From the IMG/VR virus record IMGVR_UViG_3300028384_000675, positions 28,947-92,946 of that record: DNA of 64,000 nucleotides, one strand, 5' to 3'. The translations under genes and the position numbers were made by a program. Numbering within the stretch: position 1 is the first letter of the stretch; the number at the start of each line of letters is the position of its first letter. Under the pieces are notes generated by a model. It did not search any database, was not told the DNA's origin, and saw nothing but the letters and a program-made list of their open reading frames with translations. This document shows positions 7,378 to 20,700 of this stretch, piece after piece. The stretch is from a virus.

Positions 7378-7692
7378 TCACCAAGGGAGTCCGGAAGCAA
7401 CTCTTAAAAATTCTTCAGATTCGACTCTATATCTAAATTCTACTTCCTCTTCGGTGTCTCTTTTCAGTTTAGAATTCGAGTGAATCCAATCTAATACCAC
7501 CTCTTCTGTCAAACTATCATATTCCACAAATGAAGAGTCTTGAGAATCCGGATTAAAAATTGTCATTCCCTCATAATCAACAGAAAATATGCTGCCATCG
7601 AGGTCTTCAGATTTTGTACATTTCCAGCGGACGGCGAAAACGCCACCGTCCGAAATATTCCTGTCCATCGAGACAATAGTCCATGTTATCAT
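7378..7692 (-). CDS. Small conserved phage protein ending GLPW
   Basis: A 104-residue protein beginning MITWTIVSMDRN and ending VASGLPW. I recall small proteins of marine T4-like phages with this layout: a TW-x-I start, a segment on acidic residues such as LTEEVVLDWI, and a terminal G-x-PW. They usually lie beside tail fibre genes and may assist fibre assembly, but the function is unknown. A ribosome binding site (AAAGGAT) precedes the ATG. It sits between fibre G (11 bases upstream) and the 1192-residue adhesin (6 bases downstream), so it is probably co-transcribed with both. Confidence 0.7.
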   Translation of the reverse strand: MITWTIVSMDRNISDGGVFAVRWKCTKSEDLDGSIFSVDYEGMTIFNPDSQDSSFVEYDSLTEEVVLDWIHSNSKLKRDTEEEVEFRYRVESEEFLRVASGLPW

Positions 7693-7703
7693 TTCTATAT
7701 CCT

Positions 7704-10700
7704 TTACCTTTGGTATCCATAAGTCGCTTCAAGAGAGCGAAAATAAGCTAAAGCGGGTCCCACATAATTGGAAAGCTTCCATGTTACTGCGAGCGTGATT
7801 CCTTGTGATGCAGTTGTTGATGGCAAAATACCACTGAAAGGAATAGACACATTGTGAATGCGACCGTCTACTCCGCCGCCGCCTCCATTAGTTACACCAA
7901 TTTTATTCCAGTCAGCGGTGTTAGTTGCGGAAGAAGGTATTAACTCCCATGTTGCGTTATCTCCTATCGGTCCATCATCCTCATCATAAAGGAACAACGT
8001 TTCGTTGCTTGTTGGATCATAATTAGCACCATAAAATGCTCTCGAACCACCTGAGCTAGTATAAATTATTCCACCACTAACTACTCTATCAGTATAATTT
8101 CCAGAAAATCTAGCATATTCTTTACGTCCTGACCAACCGCTAGGGATAGCACCCAAGAAACCAGTAAGCGTTGTGCTAAACGTCGGACCAGATACATATC
8201 TTATTTCTACTTCAAAATTTTGATATGATGCAGAGCTGGACGGGGTTAAAATTATTCTACCGTCAATAAAGGGTCTTTTAGAAATTCCTCCTGTCGGTGG
8301 TGGAATATAAATCTCTTGCGTTTCTGTAGTTACACCAAAACTACCCCCAGACGATCTTACATAAGTATAAATTTCAGCAACATCACCAACCAGTTGTGTT
8401 GATGACAGTGTTCCGTTAATCGTAACATCGCCGTTTAGTGCAATGTCATTTCCATTAATTGAAAACGGTGTAACCGCAGTGTTTGAAGCATTCACTATTT
8501 TAAATGTGTCTGCAGTGATAACGAAACTAGAAGTCTCTCCTGTATTCAATAATTCTAAACCAGAAATATGCCCATCAACGTTAGTCGTCACAAAATATTT
8601 CGATTGAATGTTAGTAATATCACTATCTATTGCTTCAACCTGAGTCACCAACCCTTGAGTAGCTGTTGCGACACTAGAATCGATACTTGATGACAAATTT
8701 GTGATATCTTGCGATACAACGCGCAGTCTATCGCTGTCTCGGTCTATTCTGGTCGAAAGGTCACTAAGTGCCTGACCAGTAACATCTAGGACAAAGTCAG
8801 AGTCAAGCACTTCTGTAAGCGAAACTTCGAATTCTTGTACGCGTCCGGAAAGAACTGAAATACTGCTATCGGTTAGATCGATTCTAGAAATAACTGAATC
8901 AGTAGCAGTCGCTAGAGCATCCAACACGAAGTCAGAGTCAAGCGTATTATTTAATGCAGCAGACAGCGAGGTAACTTGTTGCGAGAGAATTGTTAGACTA
9001 TCGCTATCCTGGTCAATTCTGGTCGACAATTCACTGACCGCGTCACCGACAGCATCTACGACGAAACTTGAATCAATCGCATTAGATAATTCAGCAGATA
9101 ATATAGTAACATCTTGTGATAAAACTGAGAGTCTATCGCTGTCTCGATTAACGCGCGTCGACAGATCGTTTACTGCGCCACCAACAACTGACAATACCAG
9201 ATCAGAGTCAATACCTTCAGTCAACGATGCCTCGAATTCTTGTACCCGTCCAGAAAGAACTGAAATACTGCTATCGGTTAGATCGATTCTTGACATTACT
9301 GAATCTGTGGCAGTAGCAATCGCTGACTGTACAAACGATGAGTCTAGTCCAGCAGTTTCTAGACTAGTCTCGAGTTGCGTTACCTGCTCTGATAGAACAG
9401 TAACACCGCTGTCAGTTTGATCAATTCTAGAGTTGACCCCTTGAATTGATGTTGCCATCGCATCGACGACAAAATCAGAATCAATCGTTTCTAGACTTGC
9501 TTGAAATTCTTGCATCCTACCAGATAAAACTGTCACGCCACTATCAGTTTGATCAATACGAGCATATACAGAATCAACTGCGGTAGCAATCGCTGAATGT
9601 ACAAACGATGAGTCTAGTCCAGCAGTTTCTAGACTAGTCTCGAGTCGTGTTACCTGCTCTGATAGAACTGTCACGCCGCTGTCAGTTTGATCGACCCTTG
9701 AGTTGACCCCTTGAATCGCAGAAGCAGTAGCACTTTGTATGAAGTCAGAATCGATCGTTTCTAGCGTTGCTTCAAATTCTTGCATCCTACCAGATAAAAC
9801 AGAGATACTGCTATCGGTCAGATCAATACGAGCATATACAGAATCAACTGCAGTAGCGAGCGCTTCTTGGACAGAAGAATCGTTTCCGATAGTGCTCAAC
9901 CTTGCTTCTAGGTATAAGAACTGATCTGATAAAATAGTAAGGTCGCTGTCTGTTCTGTCGATTAGAGTTCGAAGTTGACTTCTCGCGTCTGCAGTAGCAT
10001 TGACAATATAGTCAGAATCAATAGTTGCGAGTTCTGATTGAAGGTCTACAATTTTTAGTGACTCGATTGTTAACCTATCGCTGTCCAGATCAAGTCGAGT
10101 CGACAGTTCTTCTCGCGCTCTCCCAACTGCGCTATCGATAATATAGTCCATGCCATCGAGTCGCTCAAATGCTGAATCGAGCGAAACTGATAATTCTACA
10201 AGGTCGCGTGAAAGGAGGTTTATGCTGTCGGAACTAACGTTGACTCTCGCTTCTAATAACGATAACGCTTGTGCCGATGCTTTAGATGCAATCACCGCAT
10301 TTAAATCAACTATTTGCCTCGCCAAGGCAGATATCCCGCTATCATTATGTTCAACGTATGCTGTTAATTGATTCAGAGCAGTCGCGAATGCAGAGTCTTC
10401 TGAGTTCAGTGCCGCTTCCAATGCCAGTGTATACTGAGATAATGCTGACAGAGAATCGCTGTCCTGATCAATCCTAACTTCTAATGTTCGTAATCCGCTG
10501 GCGACAATGCCTTGTATTGAGTTGTATTGCCCATCCATGAAACTGCGCAATGCTGCTGAAGTTGGAATAGCATCCTCTTGTTCTAAAAGCATTTCTCTGG
10601 TATTCGCAATACCAGATGCCACGACGTCGTTATCCCTATCTTCAAGTTGACCGAAAGATACCTTACCTGTTGTTCTTAAATCACCATATAAGATAATATC

Positions 10701-10907
10701 GTTGTTGACGATAAGATCTGATGCGACAACAGCATTATCGCCGGAATCGGTAACATTCTTGGTGATTTCTTTTAGAAGGTCGCCTTTGCGAACGGTTCGT
10801 GTTTTGTTGCCCAAACTGGTGTCACTGACGATGAGAATGTCATCGTCGCTGACTTCGACTACTTTCTGTAGTTCTGAGATTCTTACATCTTTATCATCTG
10901 TCGTCAT
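7704..10907 (-). CDS. Tail fibre G with shared N-terminal anchor and DSD coiled-coil repeats
   Basis: A 1067-residue fibre. Residues 1-90 form the anchor shared with other fibres here (VRISELQKVVEVSDDDILIV, then KTRTVRKGDLLKEI and SDLIVNNDI). Residues ~120-740 are long heptad-like repeats carrying RIDQTDSGVTVLS and DSSFV-type units, expected to form a trimeric coiled coil. The C-terminal ~300 residues are a unique beta-rich tip, with a DVAEIYTYVRSSGG junction and a final ATYGYQR, likely the receptor-binding part. A late promoter lies 31 bases upstream. The protein is longer than T4 gp34 subsections but typical of marine phage fibres. Its receptor is unknown. Confidence 0.8.
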   Translation of the reverse strand: MTTDDKDVRISELQKVVEVSDDDILIVSDTSLGNKTRTVRKGDLLKEITKNVTDSGDNAVVASDLIVNNDIILYGDLRTTGKVSFGQLEDRDNDVVASGIANTREMLLEQEDAIPTSAALRSFMDGQYNSIQGIVASGLRTLEVRIDQDSDSLSALSQYTLALEAALNSEDSAFATALNQLTAYVEHNDSGISALARQIVDLNAVIASKASAQALSLLEARVNVSSDSINLLSRDLVELSVSLDSAFERLDGMDYIIDSAVGRAREELSTRLDLDSDRLTIESLKIVDLQSELATIDSDYIVNATADARSQLRTLIDRTDSDLTILSDQFLYLEARLSTIGNDSSVQEALATAVDSVYARIDLTDSSISVLSGRMQEFEATLETIDSDFIQSATASAIQGVNSRVDQTDSGVTVLSEQVTRLETSLETAGLDSSFVHSAIATAVDSVYARIDQTDSGVTVLSGRMQEFQASLETIDSDFVVDAMATSIQGVNSRIDQTDSGVTVLSEQVTQLETSLETAGLDSSFVQSAIATATDSVMSRIDLTDSSISVLSGRVQEFEASLTEGIDSDLVLSVVGGAVNDLSTRVNRDSDRLSVLSQDVTILSAELSNAIDSSFVVDAVGDAVSELSTRIDQDSDSLTILSQQVTSLSAALNNTLDSDFVLDALATATDSVISRIDLTDSSISVLSGRVQEFEVSLTEVLDSDFVLDVTGQALSDLSTRIDRDSDRLRVVSQDITNLSSSIDSSVATATQGLVTQVEAIDSDITNIQSKYFVTTNVDGHISGLELLNTGETSSFVITADTFKIVNASNTAVTPFSINGNDIALNGDVTINGTLSSTQLVGDVAEIYTYVRSSGGSFGVTTETQEIYIPPPTGGISKRPFIDGRIILTPSSSASYQNFEVEIRYVSGPTFSTTLTGFLGAIPSGWSGRKEYARFSGNYTDRVVSGGIIYTSSGGSRAFYGANYDPTSNETLFLYDEDDGPIGDNATWELIPSSATNTADWNKIGVTNGGGGGVDGRIHNVSIPFSGILPSTTASQGITLAVTWKLSNYVGPALAYFRSLEATYGYQR
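8690..10130 (-). repeat. Tandem fibre repeats (RID-x-TDSG/DSS type)
   Basis: Units of about 40-45 codons recur in fibre G. Some DNA copies are nearly identical, for example the stretch coding for LETSLETAGLDSSFV near 9320-9400 and again near 9595-9650. Such near-identity favours slippage and length change. Confidence 0.7.
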
Positions 10908-10938
10908 GTCACCAATGTTCCAAAATTTATTTACGTGT

Positions 10939-10946
10939 TATTTATA
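10939..10946 (-). promoter_or_regulatory. Late promoter of fibre G
   Basis: TATAAATA on the minus strand between the stop of the 269-residue gene (10950) and the ATG of fibre G (10907), 31 bases from the start. Confidence 0.8.
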
Positions 10947-10949
10947 CGG

Positions 10950-11759
10950 TTAATTGTTGTCGAATCCGCCACCACCGCCGAATCCACCGCCGAATCCACC
11001 ACCAGTAGCGCTTCCGTTACTCGCAGAAAGAGATATCTGTGTAGCAGTAACGCTGCAAACAGAATAGAACGTTCCTGCACTTGATACGATTTTTATTCTA
11101 AAATGAGGATCGCCACCTAACACCATAGGGAACGAACCAGATATATTGCCAGAAAGATTTTGATTGGGATTGCTCATCGCCAACCATTCAAACTTTAATC
11201 CTCCAGAACTCGGAACAGTATAATATGATCCGCTACTGTATCCAAATAGTGTAGGAGTGTAACTACCATCATTAGGAATTCCATTACTGCCCATTGTTGC
11301 ACAGTGACTGGTACAAGATTGCGATGATACATTGTACTGCGCTTCAATCGAAGTGATTGTACCCAGATTACTGTAATTTACATATCCAGTATATACTGTC
11401 GGTTGAGCAGTAGAATCACCATCTGCCCAGTTAATCTTTACCCGATTGTTTGTATTCTCGCGAGAAAATTGTACCCATCCATATGCTTCAGTGTAACCGC
11501 TTGGTTGATTGACAGAATTTTGAAGATCCCAACCTGACATACTCCATGACGTGTCTACTGTACCAGAAACGTTTGACGCATTATAAAAGTCACTCCAACG
11601 TATTTCGCCAGATGCCGGAACGTTTGGCGCAGTTGCAGATGTAACGAGACCAGCGCCCGAGTAGTAATCGCTGATCTCGTTTTCGGTCTGACTGTTCGTC
11701 CCCTTGAACTCAGTAATAATCTGACCGAACCCAATCTGTCCAGAAGCAGGAAGTGCCAT
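10950..11759 (-). CDS. Fibre-associated protein with glycine-rich C-terminus
   Basis: A 269-residue protein. The N-terminus MALPASGQIGFGQIITEF followed by an EIRWSDFYNA segment is a common attachment module of marine phage tail proteins. The middle is Ser/Tyr/Asn-rich and beta-like, and includes a CTSHC pair. The last residues are GGGFGGGFGGGGGF plus DNN. Glycine-rich loops of this kind form the receptor-binding tip in gp38-type adhesins of T-even phages, so a tip role is possible but not shown. It lies three bases after the 3595-residue fibre gene and is probably translated from the same message. Confidence 0.6.
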   Translation of the reverse strand: MALPASGQIGFGQIITEFKGTNSQTENEISDYYSGAGLVTSATAPNVPASGEIRWSDFYNASNVSGTVDTSWSMSGWDLQNSVNQPSGYTEAYGWVQFSRENTNNRVKINWADGDSTAQPTVYTGYVNYSNLGTITSIEAQYNVSSQSCTSHCATMGSNGIPNDGSYTPTLFGYSSGSYYTVPSSGGLKFEWLAMSNPNQNLSGNISGSFPMVLGGDPHFRIKIVSSAGTFYSVCSVTATQISLSASNGSATGGGFGGGFGGGGGFDNN

Positions 11760-11762
11760 ACC

Positions 11763-14700
11763 TTACCCCTTCAACGCCTTGATTTCTGCCTTTAATGCTT
11801 CAATCTGTTCTTGCTGTTCTTTAATCGCCTCAATAAACAGAGCACTCATAGTATCATAGTTGACGGTCTTGACGACTTCGCCTTCACCCATGATATCTTT
11901 CTCCTTGACTGCCTGAGGAAGAACCTTCTCGACATCTTGCGCGATCACACCAGCAGACTTTTCACCGTCCTTTTTCCACGTAAACTCTACGCCGCGAAGT
12001 TGCTGTACTTTATCTACAGCATTCTCGACGACCGTAATGTTTTCCTTCAACTTCTCATCAGATACTGAGTTAGAGTATGCGATGATATCACCGTCAGCAT
12101 GGAAATCACCAGTAGAGACATTGAAGAAGAATTTGTTAGCATTCGCCACATCACTGATATAAATGTCATTGGTAGAAACTTGATTCTGGTGAATATACAA
12201 GTGACTTCCGTCGAACGAAATTTCATAGTCATCACCAGTACCGAACTGAACCTTCTTATCATCGTTCAGATCAATATGATCACCACGAATATAATAACGT
12301 CCGTCTAGATCAACCGACGCTCCTGCCGAACCTGTGCCTGTCAGCGAGAGAACACCGCTACCTGTATTGAACGATGCCGCATTAATGTAGTCAGTAGAAC
12401 CGCCAGACGCTGCAGCAGGAAGAGAAACTGTTTTCGTGTTAACTGCAGTTATGTGACCTTCTGGGTTGGTTGTGATATTATCGACAACAGTGAACGAACC
12501 GCTGTATCCAGGAGAAGTGCTGTTCGTTGTATTCGTTCGGTCAGTCTTATTATGACTAATCGCTAGATCATATGGGTCACCAGTAGAACCAGGAGAAGTG
12601 TCGACCCAGTTCATATTGATGTAATTGGAAGATCCAGAAACAGATGCTGCTGCTTCAACAAACTTGAACCTCTTTCCGTGAGACATAGTAACAGCAGTGC
12701 CGTCTCCATCTTCAACGGTGAAGGTGGTTAGTCGATTTGTATTGGTATCAGTGTTTGTATCAGTCCAAGGAACATTGACGTACATCTGACCATTCGACAG
12801 TTCAACTGGGTAGTTCTGACCGTTCTCGTTGTAACCAATCTTGACAAGACCCAGCGTAGAACTTGTTGCTTGCGAGTAAGTCGTGTTTGTATCTGTAGTT
12901 GAGTAGCGACCATCAAGGTCAACAACAACGTTCGACATTCCTCCGCTACGACTCAGCGTCAGTTCACCGTTGCCAGTGTTAAACGAAGCACCGTCAAGGT
13001 AGTTGTTGCTGTTGCTACCAATCGTCACATCGATAGAGGACAACCCTGCACGATGTAATGTCAGTTTACCAGATCCAGCACTATAACTAGCAGAGGAAAC
13101 ATAGTTGTTTGTATCAGTAGAAGCAATGTTAATTTGGTTGCTAGAAACACGACTTACTGAAACATTGTTGCCACCTTTCAACCATACCTGATCTGACGTT
13201 CCGGTACTAGGGTCTAGTGTAATCGCCGCGCCGTCAATATTTGCGCTTGTAGAAGCATACAAATCGTATGTTGTATCTGTATTACTTGTCGCGTAACGAC
13301 CGTCAAGGTCAACTGTTACGTCACCCAGACCTGCTCGCGATAATGTTAGAATACCGTTAGTGTCATTGAACGAAGCGCCATCGACATAGTAGTTCGTGTC
13401 GGTGTTAGTGTCAGTAGAAGAAATTGTTACCGTGTTTGTTTCAGCATTATACCCTAATGACGTTGCGCCGCCTGACAAGAACTTCAGCGTATTTCCTGAG
13501 TAGATGTTGTCAGTGTTATTTGATCCAACCTTCACCTTCCAGTGATTGTAGTTGTCATAACTTCCTGCTAACTGATAGCGTCCATCAAGACTTACCGAAG
13601 CACCTGCTGCGCCGACACCACCCAAAGCGAGCACACCACCACTGAAACTTGCGCTGTTGACATAATTGTTAGTATCCGTTGAACTAATCGTTACCTTCTT
13701 ACTTGTAGCGTTGTATGAAACGCTACTAGCACCGCTTCCTGCGAACTCAATTGTTTCGCCAGAAGTAACTGCTTCGGTGGTGCTTCCATTCTTTAAGTTC
13801 CAAGAAACATAGTTATCGTATGTTCCCTGTAGCAGATAACGTCCATCCAGATCAACCGAAGCGCCTGCACCACCAGTTCCGGTGAGTGATAGAATACCTG
13901 TTCCTGTACTGAACGAAGCGCCAGTGATGAAGTCGTTAGTATCTGTCGAAGTAATTCGAAGTGTATTTGAAGCAGCATAATAAGTGGTAGAAGCAGCACC
14001 CGCCCCTTCAAATTTTACTGATTGCCCGCTGGTAACCGCCTCATCATGTGTGCCATCAGTTATAGTCCAAGAAGTATACTTGTCGAATCTTTCCGTCAGA
14101 CCCAAGTCAACCGTGACATCTGACATAGAGTGTCTGCTCAGAGTCAGAACATCGTTCGAACTATTAAACGAGGCACCGTCGACATAAGTGTTGGTAGAAC
14201 CAATTGACAACGTGTTTGTCGATGCAGTGTAAGTTGTACTTACATCGCCAGACCCAACAACCTTAAGAGTATCGTTAGAATAGATGTACTCGTGATTGGT
14301 ACCGTCGCTGATCTTCCAACGATCATACTTGTCGAACCTTTCCGCCAGACCCAGATCAACTGATAAACTGCTCAGACCGTTTCGACCAAACGTGATTTCG
14401 TCAGTAGAAGCATTCCATGAAACGCTTGAGAGATAATTGTTAGTGTCAGTTGCACTAATTGTCAATTGATTATCAGTTGTATTTAACGAAGTAGTGACAT
14501 TCGTGCCACCTACAACCTTAATGAGGTCAAGGGATGTTACTTCTTGAGAAGTAGAACCGTCAGATAAACTCCAAGAAACATAATTGTCATATGTTCCCTG
14601 TAGTAGATAGCGACCATCAAGGTCGACTGTATTCCCGTCACTGATCGTAAGTTTACCGGTGGTTCCGTTCCAAGAAAGCGTCTGATCGTCATATTCAAAG

Positions 14701-17700
14701 TAATCGCTGATCGTAACAGATTCAGAAGTGCCATCACCTTTATGGATTGTGATTGTGTCATCAGATACTGTTAATGCGTTACTGGCACGAAGTGCTTGGG
14801 GACTAGTCTGCTCAACATACCGACCATCAAAGTCAGTCGTCAATGTCTGTCCATCATTACGATTAGCAGTAAGAACTCCATTACCGGTATTAAATGATAT
14901 TCCTGTAACGAAATAGTCAGTACCGATTGCGTCACTAATTGTAACAGATTCGGTTGTGCCATCTGCTCTCTTCAGAGTAATTGTGTCATTGTTAACCTGT
15001 AGCGCATCTGTTGGATGCAACGCCTGAACGTGTGAGGTTGTTACATAATCTCCGGCAGGTTGGTAACGCCCATCAATATCGATTGTGTTACCACCAGAAA
15101 TACTGATCTGACCATTCGCTCCATTCCAACTCAGATTTTGATTCGGGAAGAAGTCGTCGTCAATTGTTACAGCATCTGTCGATCCGTCTGCCATGTGGAG
15201 TGTGATGGTATCGCCGCTGACTGTAAGAGGGTTCGTTGTTCTGAGTAACTGCGGACTCTGACTATGTACGTATCGATCGTCGAGGTCAACAGAGAAATTG
15301 CCACCATCGTTTCTACCGATCGACAATACTCCATTCACATCATTAAATACGAATGAGGTAGTGTATGTGTTTGTGTTAGCGTCCGAGATCGTTACTGATT
15401 CAACAGTGCCGTCTGCTCGAGTCAGAGTAATTGTATCATTGTTTACCGCAAGTGCCGCCCCTACAGGTAATGCTTGCGAACTTGTCTGATGAACATAACG
15501 ACCATCAAGGTCAACTGAGTTTCCATTAGAAATCGAAAGAACACCAGTACCGCTGTGACCACCGCTGAAAGAAAGGTTTTGATAATGATAGTGCTCATCA
15601 TCAAATGTAACTGATTCGTACGTCCCGTTCCCCTTATACAGGTAAATCGTGTCACCAGATATTCTCAATGCATCAGTTGAATGTAACGCCTGCACTCCAT
15701 CATTAGGAACATAACGTCCATCAAGGTTTACTGATGCTCCTGCTGCTCCGACACCAGTCAACGAAAGAGTACCGCCATTAAATGTAGCAGCGTTGATGTA
15801 GAAGTTAGTGTTTGCATCACTAATCGTCACTTCATCCGTTGTCCCATCTGCAAGATGAAGTGTTATCGTGTCATTGTTAACTGTCAGAGGGTTGGTCGCA
15901 CGTAGTGCCTGAGGACTTGTCTGTTCAACATATCGACCGTCAAGACTCACCGAAGCGCCTGCGTCTCCGGTTCCAGTTAACGAAAGAGTACCATTACTAA
16001 ACGAAGCGCCAGTGACGAAATCGTTTTCAGCACTAATCTCCAATGTATTCGTTGACGTTGACAACGTTGTGGTTACATTATCACCACCAGAAACCGTGAT
16101 AGTCTCACCAGATGATATCGATTCGGTTGACGAACCGTCAGTCAATTTCCAGTTCGAGTAATTATCGTATCTACCATCGAGACCGGCAGTCACTGAATTA
16201 CCATCGTTGCGCGTTCCGGTCAATACACCATTCGATGTATTGAAAGACAGACCTGTGATGAAGTAGTCGGTACCAAGAGCGTCAGAAATGTCGTGACTTT
16301 CTGAGGTGCCGTCTGCTTTATTAATTGTAATTGTATCGTCGTTCACTTCCAGTGCGTTTGTCGGATGCAACGCTTGGGCACTTGTTGTTGTAACATAATT
16401 ACCAACAGGTTGGTAGCGACCATCAAGACTTACCGAAGCGCCTGCAGATCCAGATCCAGTTAGGGAGAGAGTACCACCAGTAAACGAGGCGCCAGTAATA
16501 AAATCATTATTGTCAACGATAGTAACTGCTTCGCGAGTACCATCACCCTTGTATAGATAAATCGTGTCGCCGCTCGACCTTAATGCGTCAGTTGGGTGTA
16601 ACGCTTGCGGTCCTGCTTTATCAACGAAATGACTTTCTAAATCAACAGTAAATGAACCACCGTCATTTCTTCCTATGGTCAGTTCACCATCGGTGCTTAG
16701 TGCAAGAGAAGTAATATAGGTGTTAGTGTTAGCATCGCTAATTGTTACAGATTCTGATGTACCATCGCCTTTGTAGATTGTAATTGTATCATTGTTAACT
16801 GCGATTGCGTTTGTAGAACGCAAAACCTGCGCGCTTGTAGTCTGAGTATATCGCCCATCGATATCAACAGTGTTTCCATCCGATATAGTCAACTCACCTG
16901 ACGAAGCATTCCAAGAAAGCGTTTGATCGTCAGGATAAAACTCGTCGTCTATATCAACGCTGATGGATGTACCGTCAGCACGATGTAATGTAATAGTGTC
17001 ACCACTAATAGTCAGTGGAGTGTTAGCGCGTAGTGCCTGTACACTATTCTGATTGACATAACGTCCATCGAAGTTTGTTGAGACCGTATTCCCGTCATTA
17101 CGAGATCCAATCAGCGTGCCACTACTAGTATTGAACGATAAACCTGTAATGAAATAGTCAGTTCCGATTGCATCAATGATAGAATGAGATTCGAATGTAC
17201 CATCTGCTTTGTAAAGAGTGATTGTATCGTCATTCACTTCTAATGCGTTAGTTGGATGCAATGCTTGAGCGCTGGTTTGTTCAACATAGCGTCCATCCAA
17301 ACTAATTGTTACTAATCCAGCATCATTGCGATATGCGGTTAAGAGACCTGTTGTGGTATTAAATCCAACGCCAGTCAAGTAATTGTCGTTAACAGTTACC
17401 TGAACAGAATTTCCATCTGCTAGATTCAGAGTGATAGTGTCGTTAAGAACAGTGATCGGGTTAGTTGGATCTAACGCCTGTGCGCTATTGGTAGTGACAT
17501 AATTACCTGTTGGTTGATAACGACCATCAAGTGTCACATTCAGATCAGGTAATCCAGAACGTGATGCTGTTAGTACACCGTCCGATGAATTGAATGTCAA
17601 ATTATTGACGAAGTTGTTAACATCTGAATCGTCAACAGTTACCTGAGCAGTATTTCCATCTGCTAGGTGAAGCGTAATTGTATCGTTGTCAACCGTTATA

Positions 17701-20700
17701 GGGTTGACAGAACGTAACGCTTGACTACTTTGGTTGTGCACATATCTGCTATCGAATCCGGTCGCGACAGTTTGACCGTCTCTTCGGAATCCAGTCAGAA
17801 CACCTGTTGTTGGATTTAGCGAAATGCCAGTTAAGAAGTTATCGTTAACTGTAACACTGACACTAGTGTCATCAGCAAGGTGTAATGTGATTGTGTCATC
17901 GCTGACTGTAAGAGGATTCGTTTCACGAAGAACCTGCTTTCCGCCCTTTATATCCTGTATCGTTGTTCTAATGGCATCGATGTCAGAGTCATTACCATCA
18001 ACTCTTAGGTCGAGCGATGCGATATCATCGTCGTTTCCTAGGATCCTAGTGCCTAGTGCCGAGTCAGCGAGTTGTAATGAAACGATATCGCCAAGAACAT
18101 CAACCAATACTGCAGAGTTTGAGTCCAGTCGATCTTCTGTGATTTCTATTCTTGAGATAACTGAATCAAAAGCAGTCAGGTTGTACAATGCGTTTGCTGC
18201 AATATCAGATTCTGCTGCTGTCATACGACCTTCAACTAAGTCGTGCTCACCGTGTAATTCGTTGATAGAAGGAATGATTACTTGGTTAACAGTGTCGAGT
18301 GGTCCAGACCCTAGTCTGCTCTGAAGATCTGCAACATCTGACTCGCCGACTGAGGTTCTTCCTTCAAGAGAATCTAAACGGTTCTCTGCTGAATCCATTC
18401 TCGGTTGAAGATCATCAAGAATATCTTCGGCGTCATCCATCTCCCCTTGTAGAGTACCGACGTCGGTATTCAGAGTTGATAGTATCGAAGAGTTATTCTC
18501 GATTAGTGTTTTGAGATCACTATCCGCGTCTCTGAACGCTTCAATGATTTCTAGGATTGTGTCCAGATCACCAGGAGCGCTGTCCAATAACCCATCAACT
18601 CTGCGGTTTACAGCGTCAATGTTAATTTGTAGTGCAGAGTCAGCATCATATCTCGTTTCCGCTTCTTGAGTTATGGCAGTACTGAGTTCAGAATCACGAA
18701 GAATTGCGCGTGCTATTTCCTGATCGATTAATATGTTGTTCGCTCGAATGTCTGTTGCATTCGAATCAATCATGCTGGTTAAATCTGCCTCGAGGTTGAT
18801 AGATCGACTTAGACCTGAATCAATCTGACTTTGTAAATCTTTCTCAACATCCAATGCACGATTCATTTCTGAGTCGATCAGGTCACTGAGAGTCTTGTTT
18901 ATATTCGTCAGTCGAGATGTTGCCGAATCGATTCCGCTCTGTAGATCGCCTTCGGCAAGAATGGCACGAGTAATTTCATCAGCGATAGAAGTTGAGTTAG
19001 AGTCGATTCTACTGAGGAGGTCTGACTCCAAATTCACAGACCGCTCGAGTCCTGAGTCAATCTGACTTTGTAACCTTGCCTCGACGCCCTGCGCCCGAGT
19101 CATCTCAGAATCAATGAGATCAGAAAGTGTACGATTGATGTTTGTTAGGCGAGTGGTCGCAGAGTCAATCGCATCTTGTAGACCTTCTTCTGCCAAAATC
19201 GCTCTGCCTATTTCTTCAGCGATAGAGGTTGCGTTTGAGTCAATTCTTCCTAGTAAGTCAGATTCAAGGGTGACTGAACGTTCGAGTCCTGAGTCGATCT
19301 GACTTTGTAGCCTTGTTTCAACATCAATCGCTCGGCGAGTCTCAGAATCAATTAGGTCGCTCAATGCTTTGTTGATGTCAGTGACTCTTGTAGACTCGGA
19401 GTCAATCAGATCTTGTAAATCGCCTTCCGCTTCAATTGCTCGTGCGATCTCGTCAGCGATAGAAGTTGAGTTAGAGTCGATTCTGCTGAGAAGGTCAGAT
19501 TCAAGGTTCAGCGTACGACTTAAACCTGAATCAATTTGACTTTGTAAAGATCCTTCTACTGCTAAAGCGCGAGTCATCTCAGAATCAATTAGGTCGCTGA
19601 GAGTTTGATTGATGTTGGTTAGTCTTAGTGATGCTGAGTCAATCAGATCTTGTAGTTCACCATCAACACGAATCGCTCTGGTAATCTCTGAGTCAATCGC
19701 TGCTGTGTTCGCATCAATATCGAGACGAATATCTGAGTCAGCGTTGATAGAAAGCGACAGACTCGAATCGATCAGATCTCGCAAGAAACGCTCTGCGTCA
19801 ATGGCACGACTCAACTCAGAATCAATAAGTCCTCTCAATTCTGATTCGGCATCTAGAGCACGGTTCATTTCTGAATCAATAAGACCATCCAGAGTTTGAT
19901 TGATGTTGGTTAGTCGCAGTGTTGCCGAGTCAATCTGACTTTGAAGATTACCTTCGACTCTGATTGCTCGTTGCGTTTCCGAGTCTATCATGCTGGTCAG
20001 GTCTGATTCTAAATTAAGTGTTCGACCTAAACCTGAGTCAATCTGACTTTGAAGGTTTCCTTCGATTCCGATTGCTCGTTGAGACTCAGAGTCGATCAGA
20101 TCACTGAGAGTCTTATTAATATTTGATAAGCGAGCAGTTGCTGAGTCGATTGCTGTTTCGGCATCATCCAGTCTGCTCTCTGCCGAGTCCATTCTTGCAG
20201 TCAGAGAAGTAACCTCTCCTGATCGCAATCCAATAATTTCGTTATCGGTATACGTGTTCGCTTCTTGTTTCGCTGTAGCAATACGGGAGGTAATTGTGTT
20301 TCCTGCTGTACCGTCTACAGTCGCGTCACCGATCATTAATGCATCGCGTTGACGAGTGTACAGTCGCGCAGCAGAAAGGGTAGCAGAGTCTCCTACCGCC
20401 CTGAGCGATTCCTCTTGCTCGATTCTATCAATCAGTTCTTCTCGGGCAGAATCAATGTTGCCTTGTAGGTCTTCTCCGACTGAGAGGCGATTTAAAACTT
20501 CTTGGTCAATTCTTGCATTGATATCAGAATCAGCAGCAGATCGTAGACTCGCTTCTGTATTGACACTTGTATTAATCGCGTCCTGTAAGTCAGAGTCTGC
20601 TGCTCTTCGCGCAGCAATTTCCTGATCAATTCGTACGCCAAGCGCGGAGTCACCTGCCAATCGCTCGCTCGTTTCGTCAGATACGCGAGTTGTGTTAGAT

